A stretch of DNA of 64,000 nucleotides from JANNNF01 sp963772935 (GCA_963772935.1 CAVYZK010000009.1:248001-312000); one strand, 5' to 3'; counted from the stretch's first letter, positions 45,722-55,202 are shown. Notes: generated by a model from the letters alone, not told the origin. Numbers and translations are program-made.

Positions 45722-46274
45722 GGACGAGGCGCAGGTAGGGTTTGGGGCGGAACGGGACGGGCGCTTCGGCCAGTTCCATCGCGGCGGCAACGGGCTGAAC
45801 CTGCTCGACTGCGGCCTTGATGGCAAAACGGCGAGGGGTACGTCCCACCTCACCCTCCAAGGCAAAACAGCCGAGGCACAGGTCTGGCAGCCCGCGCGAA
45901 CTGACCAGCGGTAGCAGCAAAATCCGCCCCTCCAACGCCGGACGCCCTATGCCGCGCTCTGCCTCGACGGCAAGTTCTGCGATGGTGGGTTGCGAAAACA
46001 CCCGCTCCAGCGTGGCAGAAAACTGTGGGCGAGCCGGTGGGGCGAACAGCAGGGACAGTGGCAGCCCGCGCACTTCGGCATCGCATAACTCATTGATCTT
46101 CATGCCCGCTATCCGAAACCGGGCAAGGCCCGGACCAATCCTTTCGGCCATGAACACAACGTCCAGTGCGCCCGCAATGCCGCGCGGATCGACCGCCTCG
46201 CGCAGCGGCAGTTTATCCCCCCGGCGAAGGCCTTCCCAATAGGCGCGGACCTGATGCAAGGCTGTAAAACGCAT
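45717..46274 (-). CDS. PAS domain protein (PAS_5/DUF1457-like)
   Basis: Cytoplasmic protein of 185 residues. ALHQVRAYWEGLRRGDKLPL followed by VDPRGIAGALDVVFMAERI and RFRIAGMKINELCDAEVRGL is the pattern of the PAS_5 family common in Alphaproteobacteria, proposed to sense a small ligand or motility/redox state. No output domain is attached. ATG 46274 is chosen over 46340 because upstream residues are not conserved. Its TAG lies inside the family A palindrome. Function not known. Confidence 0.8.
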   Translation of the reverse strand: MRFTALHQVRAYWEGLRRGDKLPLREAVDPRGIAGALDVVFMAERIGPGLARFRIAGMKINELCDAEVRGLPLSLLFAPPARPQFSATLERVFSQPTIAELAVEAERGIGRPALEGRILLLPLVSSRGLPDLCLGCFALEGEVGRTPRRFAIKAAVEQVQPVAAAMELAEAPVPFRPKPYLRLVP

Positions 46275-46557
46275 GTCGGTTCCCGGTTTTCCTGATGTTG
46301 GCCGGCCACCACGCCGCCCGGTCCAGATTGTAAACACCATCCCACCCCGCCTTGTCCTGCCCGCCAGAAGGGGCCCGGTTGCCGGAAACGGGCGGCTCTG
46401 CTAAGCCATCGCCACGGTCCGCAAGACTGCCAGATCAGCATGGCACTTACGGTTAATCCTGCAACAACACCCGTTACCAAGACATTAACATACACCCGGG
46501 TCGGTTGGATTCGGTTGAAAATCTAGACAAATGGTAAATATCGAAAGGCCGCCCTGC

Positions 46558-47454
46558 ATGACCATTTCAATGACCGGATTTGCCGCCGCGCGCGGGGCAG
46601 GGGTGGGATATTCCTGGGCTTGGGATATCCGGTCGGTGAATGGCAAGGGGCTGGACGTGCGGCTGCGGGTGCCCGACTGGATCGACGGGCTGGAACTGGC
46701 GGTCCGGGCCGAACTCGGGCGGGCGATGGCCCGGGGCAATGTCAGCCTGACGCTGAAAGTGGCGCGTGACGGGGCAGAAGGCGAGGCCGCCCTGCGGGTG
46801 AACGCAGGCGTGCTGGGTGGCGTTCTGGCGGCGCTGAAAGTGGTAGAGGATGCGGCGATGGCGCAGGGCGTCACACTTGCGCAGGCCACGGCGGCAGATG
46901 TGCTGGCGACGCGCGGCGTGATGGATTTTTCCAGCGTAGAGGAAGACACAACCCCGTTGCGTGCGGCCTTGCTGGCCGACCTGCCCGCGCTGCTGGCCGA
47001 TTTCGCCACCATGCGCGCTGGCGAAGGAGCGGCCTTGCAGGGGGTGATTGCGGGACAACTGGCGCAGATCGCCGCCCTGACCCAAGCTGCGGGCATTGAG
47101 GCTGCGGCCCGCCGCGACGCCGCTGGGCCCGCCCTGCGCGATGCCATGGCGCGGGTGATGGCGAACACCGATGGGATAGACGCCACGCGGCTTGCGCAGG
47201 AACTGGCGCTGCTGGCGGTGAAGGCGGATGTGCAGGAAGAACTGGACCGCCTGTCCGCCCATGTCGATGCTGCGCGCCAGCTGTTGGCCGATGCAGCCCC
47301 AGTCGGCCGCAAGCTGGATTTTCTGATGCAGGAATTCATGCGCGAGGCCAATACCCTGTGTTCCAAGGCGCAATCTCTGGCGCTGACGCGGGTGGGGCTT
47401 GACCTGAAAACCGTGATAGATCAGATGCGCGAACAAGTGCAAAACGTGGAATGA
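46558..47454 (+). CDS. yicC: YicC/YloC family endoribonuclease
   Basis: RNA-binding endoribonuclease of 298 residues, first gene of a three-gene overlapping run. It begins TISMTGFAAARG and has SVNGKGLDVRLRVPDWIDGL, then the conserved C-terminus GRKLDFLMQEFMREANTLCS and VGLDLKTVIDQMREQVQNVE. The gene overlaps gmk by ATGA, a common alphaproteobacterial arrangement. ATG 46558 is preferred; 46531 (MVNIERPP) is possible. The 280-base gap upstream shows no ORF. Confidence 0.93.
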   Translation: MTISMTGFAAARGAGVGYSWAWDIRSVNGKGLDVRLRVPDWIDGLELAVRAELGRAMARGNVSLTLKVARDGAEGEAALRVNAGVLGGVLAALKVVEDAAMAQGVTLAQATAADVLATRGVMDFSSVEEDTTPLRAALLADLPALLADFATMRAGEGAALQGVIAGQLAQIAALTQAAGIEAAARRDAAGPALRDAMARVMANTDGIDATRLAQELALLAVKADVQEELDRLSAHVDAARQLLADAAPVGRKLDFLMQEFMREANTLCSKAQSLALTRVGLDLKTVIDQMREQVQNVE

Positions 47455-48101
47455 CGATGGTGACTGCCTCCCGGCGCGGGCTTCTGCTGATCTTGTCTTC
47501 GCCCTCGGGCGCGGGCAAATCCACCTTGTCGCGAATGCTGATGGCCTGGGATCCCAGCCTGCGGTTTTCGGTATCGGCCACCACCCGCGCGCCAAGAGCA
47601 AGCGAAGTGGAGGGGCGGGAATATTTCTTTCTCAGCAAGGAGAAGTTTGCCGATCTGGTCGCTGCTGATGAGATGCTGGAACATGCCGAAGTGTTCGGCA
47701 ACTTCTACGGATCGCCCGCCACCCCGGTACGCGAGGCGCTGGACGCCGGGCGTGACATGATCTTCGACATCGACTGGCAGGGTGGTCAGCAGATCAAGAA
47801 TTCCAACCTTGGCAATGACGTGGTGTCGGTCTTCATCCTGCCGCCGTCTATGGCCGAACTGGAATTGCGTCTGCGCGGCCGTGCGCAGGACAGCGAAGAG
47901 GTGATCGCGGGGCGCATGGCCAAAAGCCGTAATGAGATCAGCCATTGGGCCGAATACGACTATGTGCTGGTCAACACGGAATTGGAGCGCTGCTTCAATG
48001 ACTTGAAGAACATTCTTCAGGTCGAACGCATGCGCCGCAGCCGCCAGCCCGGTCTGGTGGAGTTTGTCCGTACCCTGAACGCGGAGTTTGAAGCCCGATG
48101 A
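47451..48101 (+). CDS. gmk: Guanylate kinase
   Basis: Phosphorylates GMP and dGMP to the diphosphates, an essential step of nucleotide supply. The 216 residues include the P-loop LILSSPSGAGKSTLSRMLM, SVSATTRAPRASEVEGREYFF (GMP binding), EHAEVFGNFYGSP and DIDWQGGQQI. Its ATGA start overlaps yicC and its stop overlaps the carbonic anhydrase-like gene in the same way, implying coupled translation. Confidence 0.96.
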   Translation: MTMVTASRRGLLLILSSPSGAGKSTLSRMLMAWDPSLRFSVSATTRAPRASEVEGREYFFLSKEKFADLVAADEMLEHAEVFGNFYGSPATPVREALDAGRDMIFDIDWQGGQQIKNSNLGNDVVSVFILPPSMAELELRLRGRAQDSEEVIAGRMAKSRNEISHWAEYDYVLVNTELERCFNDLKNILQVERMRRSRQPGLVEFVRTLNAEFEAR

Positions 48102-48616
48102 TCTATGCCCTTGGCGACCTTGCCCCGCAGATCGACCCGACAGCCTGGGTCGCCCCCGATGCCAACGTGATCGGCCGCGTGGTGCTGGAGGCTGCGGCCT
48201 CGATCTGGTTCGGCGTCACCCTGCGCGGCGATAATGAGGAAATCCGGGTCGGTGCGGGGTCGAACGTGCAAGAGGCCTCGGTGCTGCACACCGACATGGG
48301 CCATCCGCTGACCATCGGGGCCAATTGCACCATCGGCCACAAGGCGATGCTGCACGGCTGCACCATTGGCGACGGGTCGTTGATCGGCATGGGGGCGACG
48401 GTGCTGAACGGGGCTGTTATCGGGCGTGGGTGCCTGATCGGGGCCTGCGCACTGATCACCGAGGGTAAGGTGATCCCGGATTTCTCGCTGGTGATGGGCA
48501 GCCCGGGGCGGGTGGTGCGGGTCTTGGACGAGGACGCACAGGCGCGGCTTCTCGCGTCGGCCCACAGCTATGCGGCGAACGCCCGCCGGTTCAGGGCAGG
48601 GCTGCGCGCGGTCTGA
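48098..48616 (+). CDS. Gamma carbonic anhydrase family protein
   Basis: Left-handed beta-helix protein of 172 residues, probably trimeric. Hexapeptide repeats run through GANCTIGHKAMLHGCTIGDG. The three zinc histidines expected of the family are in VLHTD, IGHK and LHGC. YrdA/CaiE-like members often lack measured activity, so the enzymatic role is unproven. Its ATGA start overlaps gmk. Confidence 0.9.
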   Translation: MIYALGDLAPQIDPTAWVAPDANVIGRVVLEAAASIWFGVTLRGDNEEIRVGAGSNVQEASVLHTDMGHPLTIGANCTIGHKAMLHGCTIGDGSLIGMGATVLNGAVIGRGCLIGACALITEGKVIPDFSLVMGSPGRVVRVLDEDAQARLLASAHSYAANARRFRAGLRAV

Positions 48617-48679
48617 GGGTGCTGTTCCGGGCCTGAAATGACTGTGCGAGGGGCGAAATGGGAACGTGCCTTGACAGTT

Positions 48680-48693
48680 GGAATATTAGTTCC
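48680..48693. promoter_or_regulatory. Putative IolR operator upstream of iolR
   Basis: GGAA-tattag-TTCC, within the 16-bp near-palindrome tggaatattagttcca (48679-48694). It fits the GGAA-N6-TTCC motif described for IolR of rhizobia and lies 46 bases before the iolR ATG, so autoregulation is likely. Confidence 0.7.
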
Positions 48694-48739
48694 ATTTAGT
48701 GATGTTGTATAATCGCGGTGGTTGTTTGAGAGTGATCTG

Positions 48740-49555
48740 ATGGATGGGTTTGATCTGGCTCCGGCCTCGGTAGACGATTTTTGCGCCCGTCTTGCGCAGA
48801 CCCGCGACGACATGCCCAAGCGCCTGCGGCAATGCGCCGACTATATTGCCGGAAATATTGATCGTATCGCCGTGTCTACGGTGGCCGAATTGTCTGCCGG
48901 GGCCGATGTGCCGCCCTCTGCCCTGATGCGGTTTTGCCAGATCATGGGGTTCTCCGGCTTTTCGGAAATGCAGCGCCTGTTCCGCGATGCTTATGCCCCC
49001 GGGTGGCCCGACTATGCGACACGGTTGACCAATCTGAAAGACAGTGGTGCTGGCACGCCCTCTGCCCTGCTTGCCGAGTTTGTCGAGGCTGGCCATAAAT
49101 CTTTGGAACTGTTGACGCAATCGGTTGACGAGGCTGCGCTAAGCAAGGCCGTCGCCTTGCTGGCCGGGGCCGAGACTGTGCATGTGGTGGGGTTGCGCCG
49201 GGCCTTTCCGGTGGCGACCTATCTGGCCTATGTGTTTGAAAAGATGTCGGTTCCCTGCATGTTGCATGATGGGATCGGCAAGTTGGATCACCGCTTTGCC
49301 CTGCGTTCCGGCGATGCGCTGCTGGCGATCACCTTTGCACCCTATTCGGAAGAAACCATTCAACTTGCGCAAGATGCACAGGTGCGTGGTCTGCCGGTGG
49401 TGGCGGTGACCGACCGGTTGACCAGCCCTCTGGCACGGACCTCGGATGCGATCCTGATGGTGCCCGAGGTGGATTTCGGCGCATTCCGGTCTTTGTCCGC
49501 CACCATCGCGATGGCGATTGCTCTGGCGGTCGCAGTTGGATCGGCGCGTGGGTAA
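48740..49555 (+). CDS. iolR: MurR/RpiR-family regulator of inositol catabolism, IolR-like
   Basis: Transcriptional regulator of 271 residues with an N-terminal HTH_6 domain (MPKRLRQCADYIAGNIDRIA and VPPSALMRFCQIMGFSGFSE) and a C-terminal SIS sugar-phosphate-binding domain (AETVHVVGLRRAFPVATYLA, GDALLAITFAPYSEETIQLA). In Alphaproteobacteria such regulators repress inositol genes and respond to an inositol-derived phosphate. It stands immediately before the iol genes, with matching operators upstream of itself and iolC. ATG 48740 is preferred to TTG 48722. Confidence 0.88.
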   Translation: MDGFDLAPASVDDFCARLAQTRDDMPKRLRQCADYIAGNIDRIAVSTVAELSAGADVPPSALMRFCQIMGFSGFSEMQRLFRDAYAPGWPDYATRLTNLKDSGAGTPSALLAEFVEAGHKSLELLTQSVDEAALSKAVALLAGAETVHVVGLRRAFPVATYLAYVFEKMSVPCMLHDGIGKLDHRFALRSGDALLAITFAPYSEETIQLAQDAQVRGLPVVAVTDRLTSPLARTSDAILMVPEVDFGAFRSLSATIAMAIALAVAVGSARG

Positions 49556-49603
49556 GTTGAGGCAGGGTTCTTGCAGAAAACACTTTCGCTTTGCTAAAAA
49601 ATA

Positions 49604-49617
49604 GAATATTTGTTCCA
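49604..49617. promoter_or_regulatory. Putative IolR operator upstream of iolC
   Basis: AGAA-tatttg-TTCC, one mismatch from GGAA-N6-TTCC, 49 bases before the iolC start. Core aatatt-gttcca is shared with the site at 48680. Confidence 0.65.
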
Positions 49618-49665
49618 ATTGACGGGGCGATCTGAGTCTTCGTCAGGATGTTGCGGGGGGAAGTC

Positions 49666-51575
49666 ATGAAATCGTTGGATGTGATCACCATTGGCCGGTC
49701 ATCGGTGGACCTCTACGGTGCGCAGGTGGGCGGTCGGTTGGAGGATATGGGCTCGTTCCAGAAATACATCGGCGGCAGCCCCACCAACATTGCGGCGGGC
49801 ACGGCGCGTCTGGGCCTGAAATCGGCGCTGATCACCCGGGTCGGCGACGAACACATGGGCCGATTCATCCGCGAGGAGTTGTCGCGCGAAGGCGTCGATG
49901 TGCGCGGCGTGGCGACGGACCCCGACCGGCTGACCGCATTGGTCTTGCTGGGCATCCGCGATGACAAGCAGTTTCCCGCTGATCTTCTACCGCGAAAACT
50001 GCGCCGACATGGCGCTGTGCGAAGATGACATCGACGAAGCCCTGATCGCCGATGCCCGCGCCGTGGTGGCCACCGGCACCCACCTGTCGCCATGCGCGGA
50101 CCGAGGCTGCGGTGCTGAAGGCGCTGACCCTTGCCCGCAAACACGGCGCGCAGACCGCGCTGGATATCGACTATCGCCCGAACCTCTGGGGGCTGGCGGG
50201 GCATGGCGATGGCGAAAGCCGGTTCATCGAATCCGCCGCCGTCACCGCCAAATTGCAGGCGACCCTGCATCTGTTCGACCTGATCGTCGGCACCGAGGAA
50301 GAATTCCACATCGCAGGCGGCACCACCGACACCATCGCCGCCCTGCGCGCAGTGCGGGCGGTTTCCAGCGCCACTTTGGTGTGCAAACGCGGCCCGATGG
50401 GCGCTGCGGCCTTTACCGGGGCCATCCCCGACACTTTGGACGAAGGGCAGGCCGGCCCCGGCTTCCCGATCGAGGTGTTCAACGTGCTGGGTGCAGGCGA
50501 CGGCTTCATGTCCGGCCTGATCAAGGGCTGGCTGGACGGCGAACCTTGGCCCACGACGCTGAAATATGCCAATGCCTGCGGGGCCTTCGCCGTTTCCCGC
50601 CACGGCTGCACCCCCGCCTATCCCAGTTGGGAGGAGTTGCAGTTTTTCCTTGCACGCGGCGTCGTCACCCCCGCCTTGCGCCACGACAAGGCGCTGGAGC
50701 AGATCCACTGGGCCACCAACCGCCACACGGATCGGTCCACCATGCGGGTCTTCGCCTTCGACCACCGCATGCAGCTTGAGGCGATGGAGGGGGCCAGCCC
50801 GGAAAAGATCGGTGCCTTCAAACAACTGTGCCTGCGGGCCGCGTTGCAGGTGGCAGACGGCAAGCCCGGCCATGGCATTCTGTGCGACAACCGCTTGGGC
50901 CGTCAGGCCCTGCATGCGGCGGCTGGCACCGGCCTGTGGATCGGGCGTCCGGTCGAATGGCCGGGATCGCGCCCCCTGACTCTGGAGCCGGAACTGGGTC
51001 CGGACTTTGGCGGCTTGCAGGAATGGGCGCTGGAGCATGTGGTCAAGGTCTTGTGCTTTTACCACCCCGATGACACGGCAGAGATGAAGGCGGAACAAGA
51101 GGCTACTGTGCTGCGCCTGTTCCATGCCTGCCGCCGCAATCGGCTGGAAATGCTGCTGGAAATTATTCCGTCCAAGGTGGCTCCTGTCAATGACGACACG
51201 TCCGCCCTCGTGATCCAGCGGTTTTACGATCTGGGCGTCTACCCCGACTGGTGGAAGCTGGAGCCCTTTGCCACCGACGCCGCCTATGCCAACGCGTGCA
51301 ACGCGATCACCGCAAATGACCCCCATGTGCGCGGCATTGTGGTGCTTGGACTGGACGCCGAGGAAGAGGCGCTTGCAGGCTCGCTGGCCTTGGCGGCGAA
51401 GCACCCGCTGGTCAAAGGCTTTGCCGTCGGCCGCACTATTTTCGCAAGCCCAGCCCGCGCGTGGTTTGCGGGTTCCCTGACCGATGATCAGGCCGTGGCC
51501 ACCATGGCTGCCACTTATGCCCGCCTTTGTGGCATCTGGGATGCCGCCCGCACAGCACAAGGAAACGCGCTATGA
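49666..51575 (+). pseudogene. iolC: Bifunctional 5-dehydro-2-deoxygluconokinase/5-dehydro-2-deoxyphosphogluconate aldolase, frame interrupted
   Basis: PfkB-type kinase fused to a class I-type DUF2090 aldolase, covering two steps of inositol breakdown. Kinase: SLDVITIGRSSVDLYGAQ, GGSPTNIAAGTARLGL, and GAGDGFMSGLIKGWLDGEPW (catalytic Asp region). Aldolase from about 50740: MRVFAFDHRMQLEAMEGASP, GILCDNRLGRQALHAAAG and LLEIIPSKVAPVNDDTSAL. Reading changes frame at 49975-49977 (CCC) and 50090-50091 (CC); removing one C from each restores QFPLIFYRENCADM and GTHLSHARTEAAV. Restored length is about 635 residues. ATGA overlap with iolD. Breaks are probably sequence errors. Confidence 0.9.
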
Positions 51576-53404
51576 CCACCATCCGTCTGACCGCCGCCCA
51601 AGCGATGATCCGCTATCTGGCGGCCCAACTGGCCGAGGACGGCACCCCCTATATCGCCGGGTGCTGGGGCATTTTCGGCCATGGCAATGTGGCGGGTCTG
51701 GGAGAGGCGCTGCAAGGCGCCAAAGGCCATTTCACCACCTACCGGGGCCAGAACGAACAGACCATGGCCCATGCCGCCATCGCCTATGCCAAGCAGTTGA
51801 ACCGCCGCCATGCGATGATGGTCACGTCGTCGATCGGGCCGGGGGCGCTGAACATGGTGACGGCGGCAGGGGTTGCGCATGTCAACCGGCTGCCCGTGCT
51901 GTTCGTGCCGGGCGATGTGTTTGCCAACCGTGGCCCCGACCCGGTGTTGCAGCAGGTCGAGGATTTCGGCGATGGCACTATCAGCGCCAATGATTGCTTC
52001 CGCCCCGTCAGCCGTTATTTCGACCGGATCACCCGGCCTGAACAGTTGCTGACCGCCTTGCCACGCGCGCTGCGCACGATGACCGACCCGGCAGATTGCG
52101 GCCCGGTGACGCTGGCGTTCTGTCAGGACGTGCAGGCCGAGGCCTATGATTGGCCCGAGACGTTCTTTGCCGCCAAAGTCTGGCGCACCCGCCGCGTGCA
52201 GCCCGACCCGGTGGAACTGGAGGCCGTCGCCGCCCTGATTGCTGGGGCGAAATCGCCGGTGATCGTGGCGGGCGGGGGCGTGCATTTTGCCCAAGCGACC
52301 GAGGCGCTGGAGTATTTTGCGACCGCATTTCAGATTCCGGTGGTGGAAACACAGGCCGGGAAATCCTCGCTGCCGTGGGATCACCCGCTGAACCTTGGGC
52401 CAGTGGGGGTGACGGGGGCGGCTTCGGCCAATGCGGTCTGCGCGCAGGCGGATGTGGTGATCGGGGTCGGGACACGGTTTCAGGACTTTACTACCGGGTC
52501 GTGGTCGCTGTTTTCCAACCCGAACCGCCGCCTGATCAGCCTGAATGTCGCGGCCTATGATGCGATGAAACACGGGGCCGAACCCCTGTGCGCCGATGCC
52601 GGTGTGGGGCTAGAGGCGCTGTGGAAGGCCTTGGGCGACACCAAGTTTGAGGCGCCTTCCAAGGCGCTGAAGGCCGACTGGTTCGCCTCCGTCGATCCGC
52701 TGACCGACGCGCCGCAGGATGGCAATGCGCTGCCGACCGACATGCAGGTGATCGGTGCGGTGCAGCGCGCCAGCGGGCCGGACACGGTGGTGATGAGTGC
52801 TGCTGGCACCATGCCCGGCGAATTGCACAAGCTGTGGAAGGCCACCCGGCCAATGTCGTACCACATGGAATACGGGTTTTCCTGCATGGGGTATGAAATG
52901 GCGGGGGCCTTGGGCATCAAGATGGCCCAACCTGACCGCGACGTGGTTTGCATGGTCGGCGACGGCAGCTACATGATGGCAAACTCGGAGCTTGCGACCG
53001 CCGTGATGATGGGCGTGGGCTTTACCGTGGTGATCACCGACAACCGGGGCTATGGCTGCATCAACCGCTTGCAGGCGGGCACCGGTGGGGCGCCGTTCAA
53101 CAACATGCTGGACGACAGCCACCATGTGAACTCCAGCCATATCGACTTTGTGGCCCATGCTGGAAGTATGGGGGCCAAGGCCATGAAAGTGCAGGATATT
53201 GCAGGATTGGAACGGGCTTTGGCCAATGCCAAGGGCTCGTCCATTCCCGTGGTGATCGTGATCGACACTGATGCCGGGCCATCGACCGAACCCGGGGGCA
53301 CTTGGTGGGACGTGGCGGTGCCGGAAGTATCGGTGCGCGCCGAGGTGAATGCCGCCCGTGTCAAATATGAAAAAAACACACAAAAACAGCGGCTTGCCGA
53401 CTGA
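51572..53404 (+). CDS. iolD: 3D-(3,5/4)-trihydroxycyclohexane-1,2-dione acylhydrolase (decyclizing)
   Basis: ThDP-dependent ring-opening hydrolase of 610 residues in inositol catabolism. Near the start GTPYIAGCWGIFGHGNVAGL and YRGQNEQTMAHAAIAYAKQL contain the catalytic Glu region. VVCMVGDGSYMMANSELATA and DNRGYGCINRLQ form the GDG...N thiamine diphosphate and Mg site. ATG 51572 overlaps the iolC stop (ATGA); an earlier in-frame start at 51527 lies in iolC. Confidence 0.95.
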   Translation: MTTIRLTAAQAMIRYLAAQLAEDGTPYIAGCWGIFGHGNVAGLGEALQGAKGHFTTYRGQNEQTMAHAAIAYAKQLNRRHAMMVTSSIGPGALNMVTAAGVAHVNRLPVLFVPGDVFANRGPDPVLQQVEDFGDGTISANDCFRPVSRYFDRITRPEQLLTALPRALRTMTDPADCGPVTLAFCQDVQAEAYDWPETFFAAKVWRTRRVQPDPVELEAVAALIAGAKSPVIVAGGGVHFAQATEALEYFATAFQIPVVETQAGKSSLPWDHPLNLGPVGVTGAASANAVCAQADVVIGVGTRFQDFTTGSWSLFSNPNRRLISLNVAAYDAMKHGAEPLCADAGVGLEALWKALGDTKFEAPSKALKADWFASVDPLTDAPQDGNALPTDMQVIGAVQRASGPDTVVMSAAGTMPGELHKLWKATRPMSYHMEYGFSCMGYEMAGALGIKMAQPDRDVVCMVGDGSYMMANSELATAVMMGVGFTVVITDNRGYGCINRLQAGTGGAPFNNMLDDSHHVNSSHIDFVAHAGSMGAKAMKVQDIAGLERALANAKGSSIPVVIVIDTDAGPSTEPGGTWWDVAVPEVSVRAEVNAARVKYEKNTQKQRLAD

Positions 53405-53421
53405 AACGAAGGTGATACATT

Positions 53422-54321
53422 ATGATCCTCTACGGAACCAACCCGATTGCGTGGTCGAATGACGATGACCAGACCCTCGGGGCCGATATCAGCCTAGACA
53501 CCTGCCTTGATGACTGCATGAGCATCGGCTTTGATGGTATTGAAAAAGGTCACAAATTTCCGACGACCGTTGAAGGCCTCAAAGGCGTTCTGCACCCGCG
53601 CGGGCTGAAATTCGTGTCCGGCTGGCATTCGACCAACCTGCTTGTCAACAGTGTCGAGGCTGAAAAGGCCGCGATGCAGCCGTTCCTCGACATGCTGAAG
53701 GGCATGGGCTGCAAGGTCATCATCGTCTGCGAAACCTCAAACGCCATTCACGGGGCCGACGATCTGGCGGTGAACGACCGCCCGCATCTGAAGGACGCCG
53801 ATTGGGCGGCCTTCGGCGCAGGCGTCGAGGCACTGGCGGCATATTCCGCAGCGCAGGGGATTACCCTTGTCTACCATCACCACATGGGCACGATTGTCGA
53901 GGCCGAGTGGGAGATCGACCGCCTGATGGCCGAGACCGGCCCGCACACTCACCTGTTGCTGGACACCGGGCATTGCACCTTTGGCGGCGGCGATCCGGTG
54001 CGGCTGGCCAAGAAACACATGGGGCGTGTGGCGCATATCCATGCCAAGAACATCCGCCCCGATGTGATGAAAGAGGTGCGCGAGCAGGGCCTGTCGTTCC
54101 TTGAAGGCGTGCGGCGTGGCGTGTTCACCGTGCCGGGTGATGCCGAAGGCGTGGTCGATTTCCACGGCGTGCTGGAGGTGGCGGCGGCCCACGGCTATGA
54201 CGGCTGGCTGGTGATCGAGGCCGAGCAAGACCCCGCCGTGCGCAAACCGATGGACTATCAAAGCATGGGGTTGCGGGCGTTGAAGGGCTTTGCCAAACGG
54301 GCAGGGCTGGACAAGGGCTGA
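53422..54321 (+). CDS. iolE: Myo-inosose-2 dehydratase
   Basis: Sugar-isomerase-fold dehydratase of 299 residues acting on scyllo-inosose, Mn- or Co-dependent. TIM-barrel features include ISLDTCLDDCMSIGFDGIEK, TLVYHHHMGTIVEAEWEIDR (metal ligands) and HLLLDTGHCTFGGGDPVRLA with AHIHAKNIRPDVM. It begins 17 bases after iolD. Upstream of iolB with a family B hairpin between them. Confidence 0.95.
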   Translation: MILYGTNPIAWSNDDDQTLGADISLDTCLDDCMSIGFDGIEKGHKFPTTVEGLKGVLHPRGLKFVSGWHSTNLLVNSVEAEKAAMQPFLDMLKGMGCKVIIVCETSNAIHGADDLAVNDRPHLKDADWAAFGAGVEALAAYSAAQGITLVYHHHMGTIVEAEWEIDRLMAETGPHTHLLLDTGHCTFGGGDPVRLAKKHMGRVAHIHAKNIRPDVMKEVREQGLSFLEGVRRGVFTVPGDAEGVVDFHGVLEVAAAHGYDGWLVIEAEQDPAVRKPMDYQSMGLRALKGFAKRAGLDKG

Positions 54322-54328
54322 GGGCGGA

Positions 54329-54366
54329 GCGGGGGTTTCACACCCCCGCACCCCCGTGGGATATTT
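54329..54366 (+). repeat. Family B element between iolE and iolB
   Basis: 38 bases identical to 42972-43009: stem cgggggt/acccccg (54330-54336, 54342-54348) then gtgggatattt. May lower iolB expression or stabilise the upstream message. Confidence 0.75.
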
Positions 54367-54389
54367 ATGAACAGATGATGAGGGGCCAG

Positions 54390-55202
54390 ATGGACCTGCT
54401 GCGCAAACCGACCGGAACTCATGGCAAGGTGCATGATATAACGCCTGAGTCTGCGGGCTGGGGCTATGTCGGGTTTGCGTTGCACCGTTTGGTGGCGGGC
54501 GATCGGGTGGCCGAAGCGTCTGGCGACCGGGAATTGATCCTGGTGCTGGTCGAGGGCAAGGCGCAGGTCACAGTAGGCGCGCGCGACTTTGGCGAACTTG
54601 GCGACCGCATGGATGTGTTCGAGAAAACCCCGCCGCATTGCGTCTATGTGCCGGGGGATACCGGCTGGACGGCGGTGGCCACCACCGACTGTACGCTGGC
54701 GGTCTGTTCGGCCCCCGCCCTTGGCGATTACCCGGCGCAGCAACTGGGACCGGAAGGCATTGCCCTGACCCCGCGCGGCACCGGGGCCAACACCCGCCAT
54801 ATCAATAACATCGCGATGGAGGCCCGTGACGTGGCGGGCAGCCTGCTGGTGACCGAAGTGTTTACCCCTGCGGGCAACTGGTCGTCCTACCCCAGCCACC
54901 GGCATGACGAGGATGATTTCCCCCGGATGACGTATCTGGAGGAAACCTATTACATGCGCCTGAACCCCGCCCAGGGCTTCGGCATTCAGCGCGTCTATAC
55001 CGAGGATGGCAGTCTGGACGTGACGATGGCGGTCAAGAACCACGACGTCACGCTGGTGCCGAAGGGCCATCACCCCTGCGGGGTGCCCTATGGGTACGAG
55101 ATGTATTACCTGAACGTCATGGCCGGGCCGCGCCGCAACTGGCGATTCCAGAATGACCCGGACCATGACTGGATCTATCAGCGCGACAATCCGACTGCCT
55201 GA
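54390..55202 (+). CDS. iolB: 5-deoxy-glucuronate isomerase
   Basis: Isomerase of 270 residues forming 2-deoxy-5-keto-gluconate. It is a double cupin: DRELILVLVEGKAQVTVGA in the first half, and SSYPSHRHDEDDFPRMTYLE and TLVPKGHHPCGVPYGYEMYY holding the His/Glu metal sites. ATG 54390 (MDLLRKPTG) is chosen because gagggg lies six bases upstream; ATG 54375 also open. Last inositol gene here; iolG and iolA are not in the window. Confidence 0.93.
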   Translation: MDLLRKPTGTHGKVHDITPESAGWGYVGFALHRLVAGDRVAEASGDRELILVLVEGKAQVTVGARDFGELGDRMDVFEKTPPHCVYVPGDTGWTAVATTDCTLAVCSAPALGDYPAQQLGPEGIALTPRGTGANTRHINNIAMEARDVAGSLLVTEVFTPAGNWSSYPSHRHDEDDFPRMTYLEETYYMRLNPAQGFGIQRVYTEDGSLDVTMAVKNHDVTLVPKGHHPCGVPYGYEMYYLNVMAGPRRNWRFQNDPDHDWIYQRDNPTA

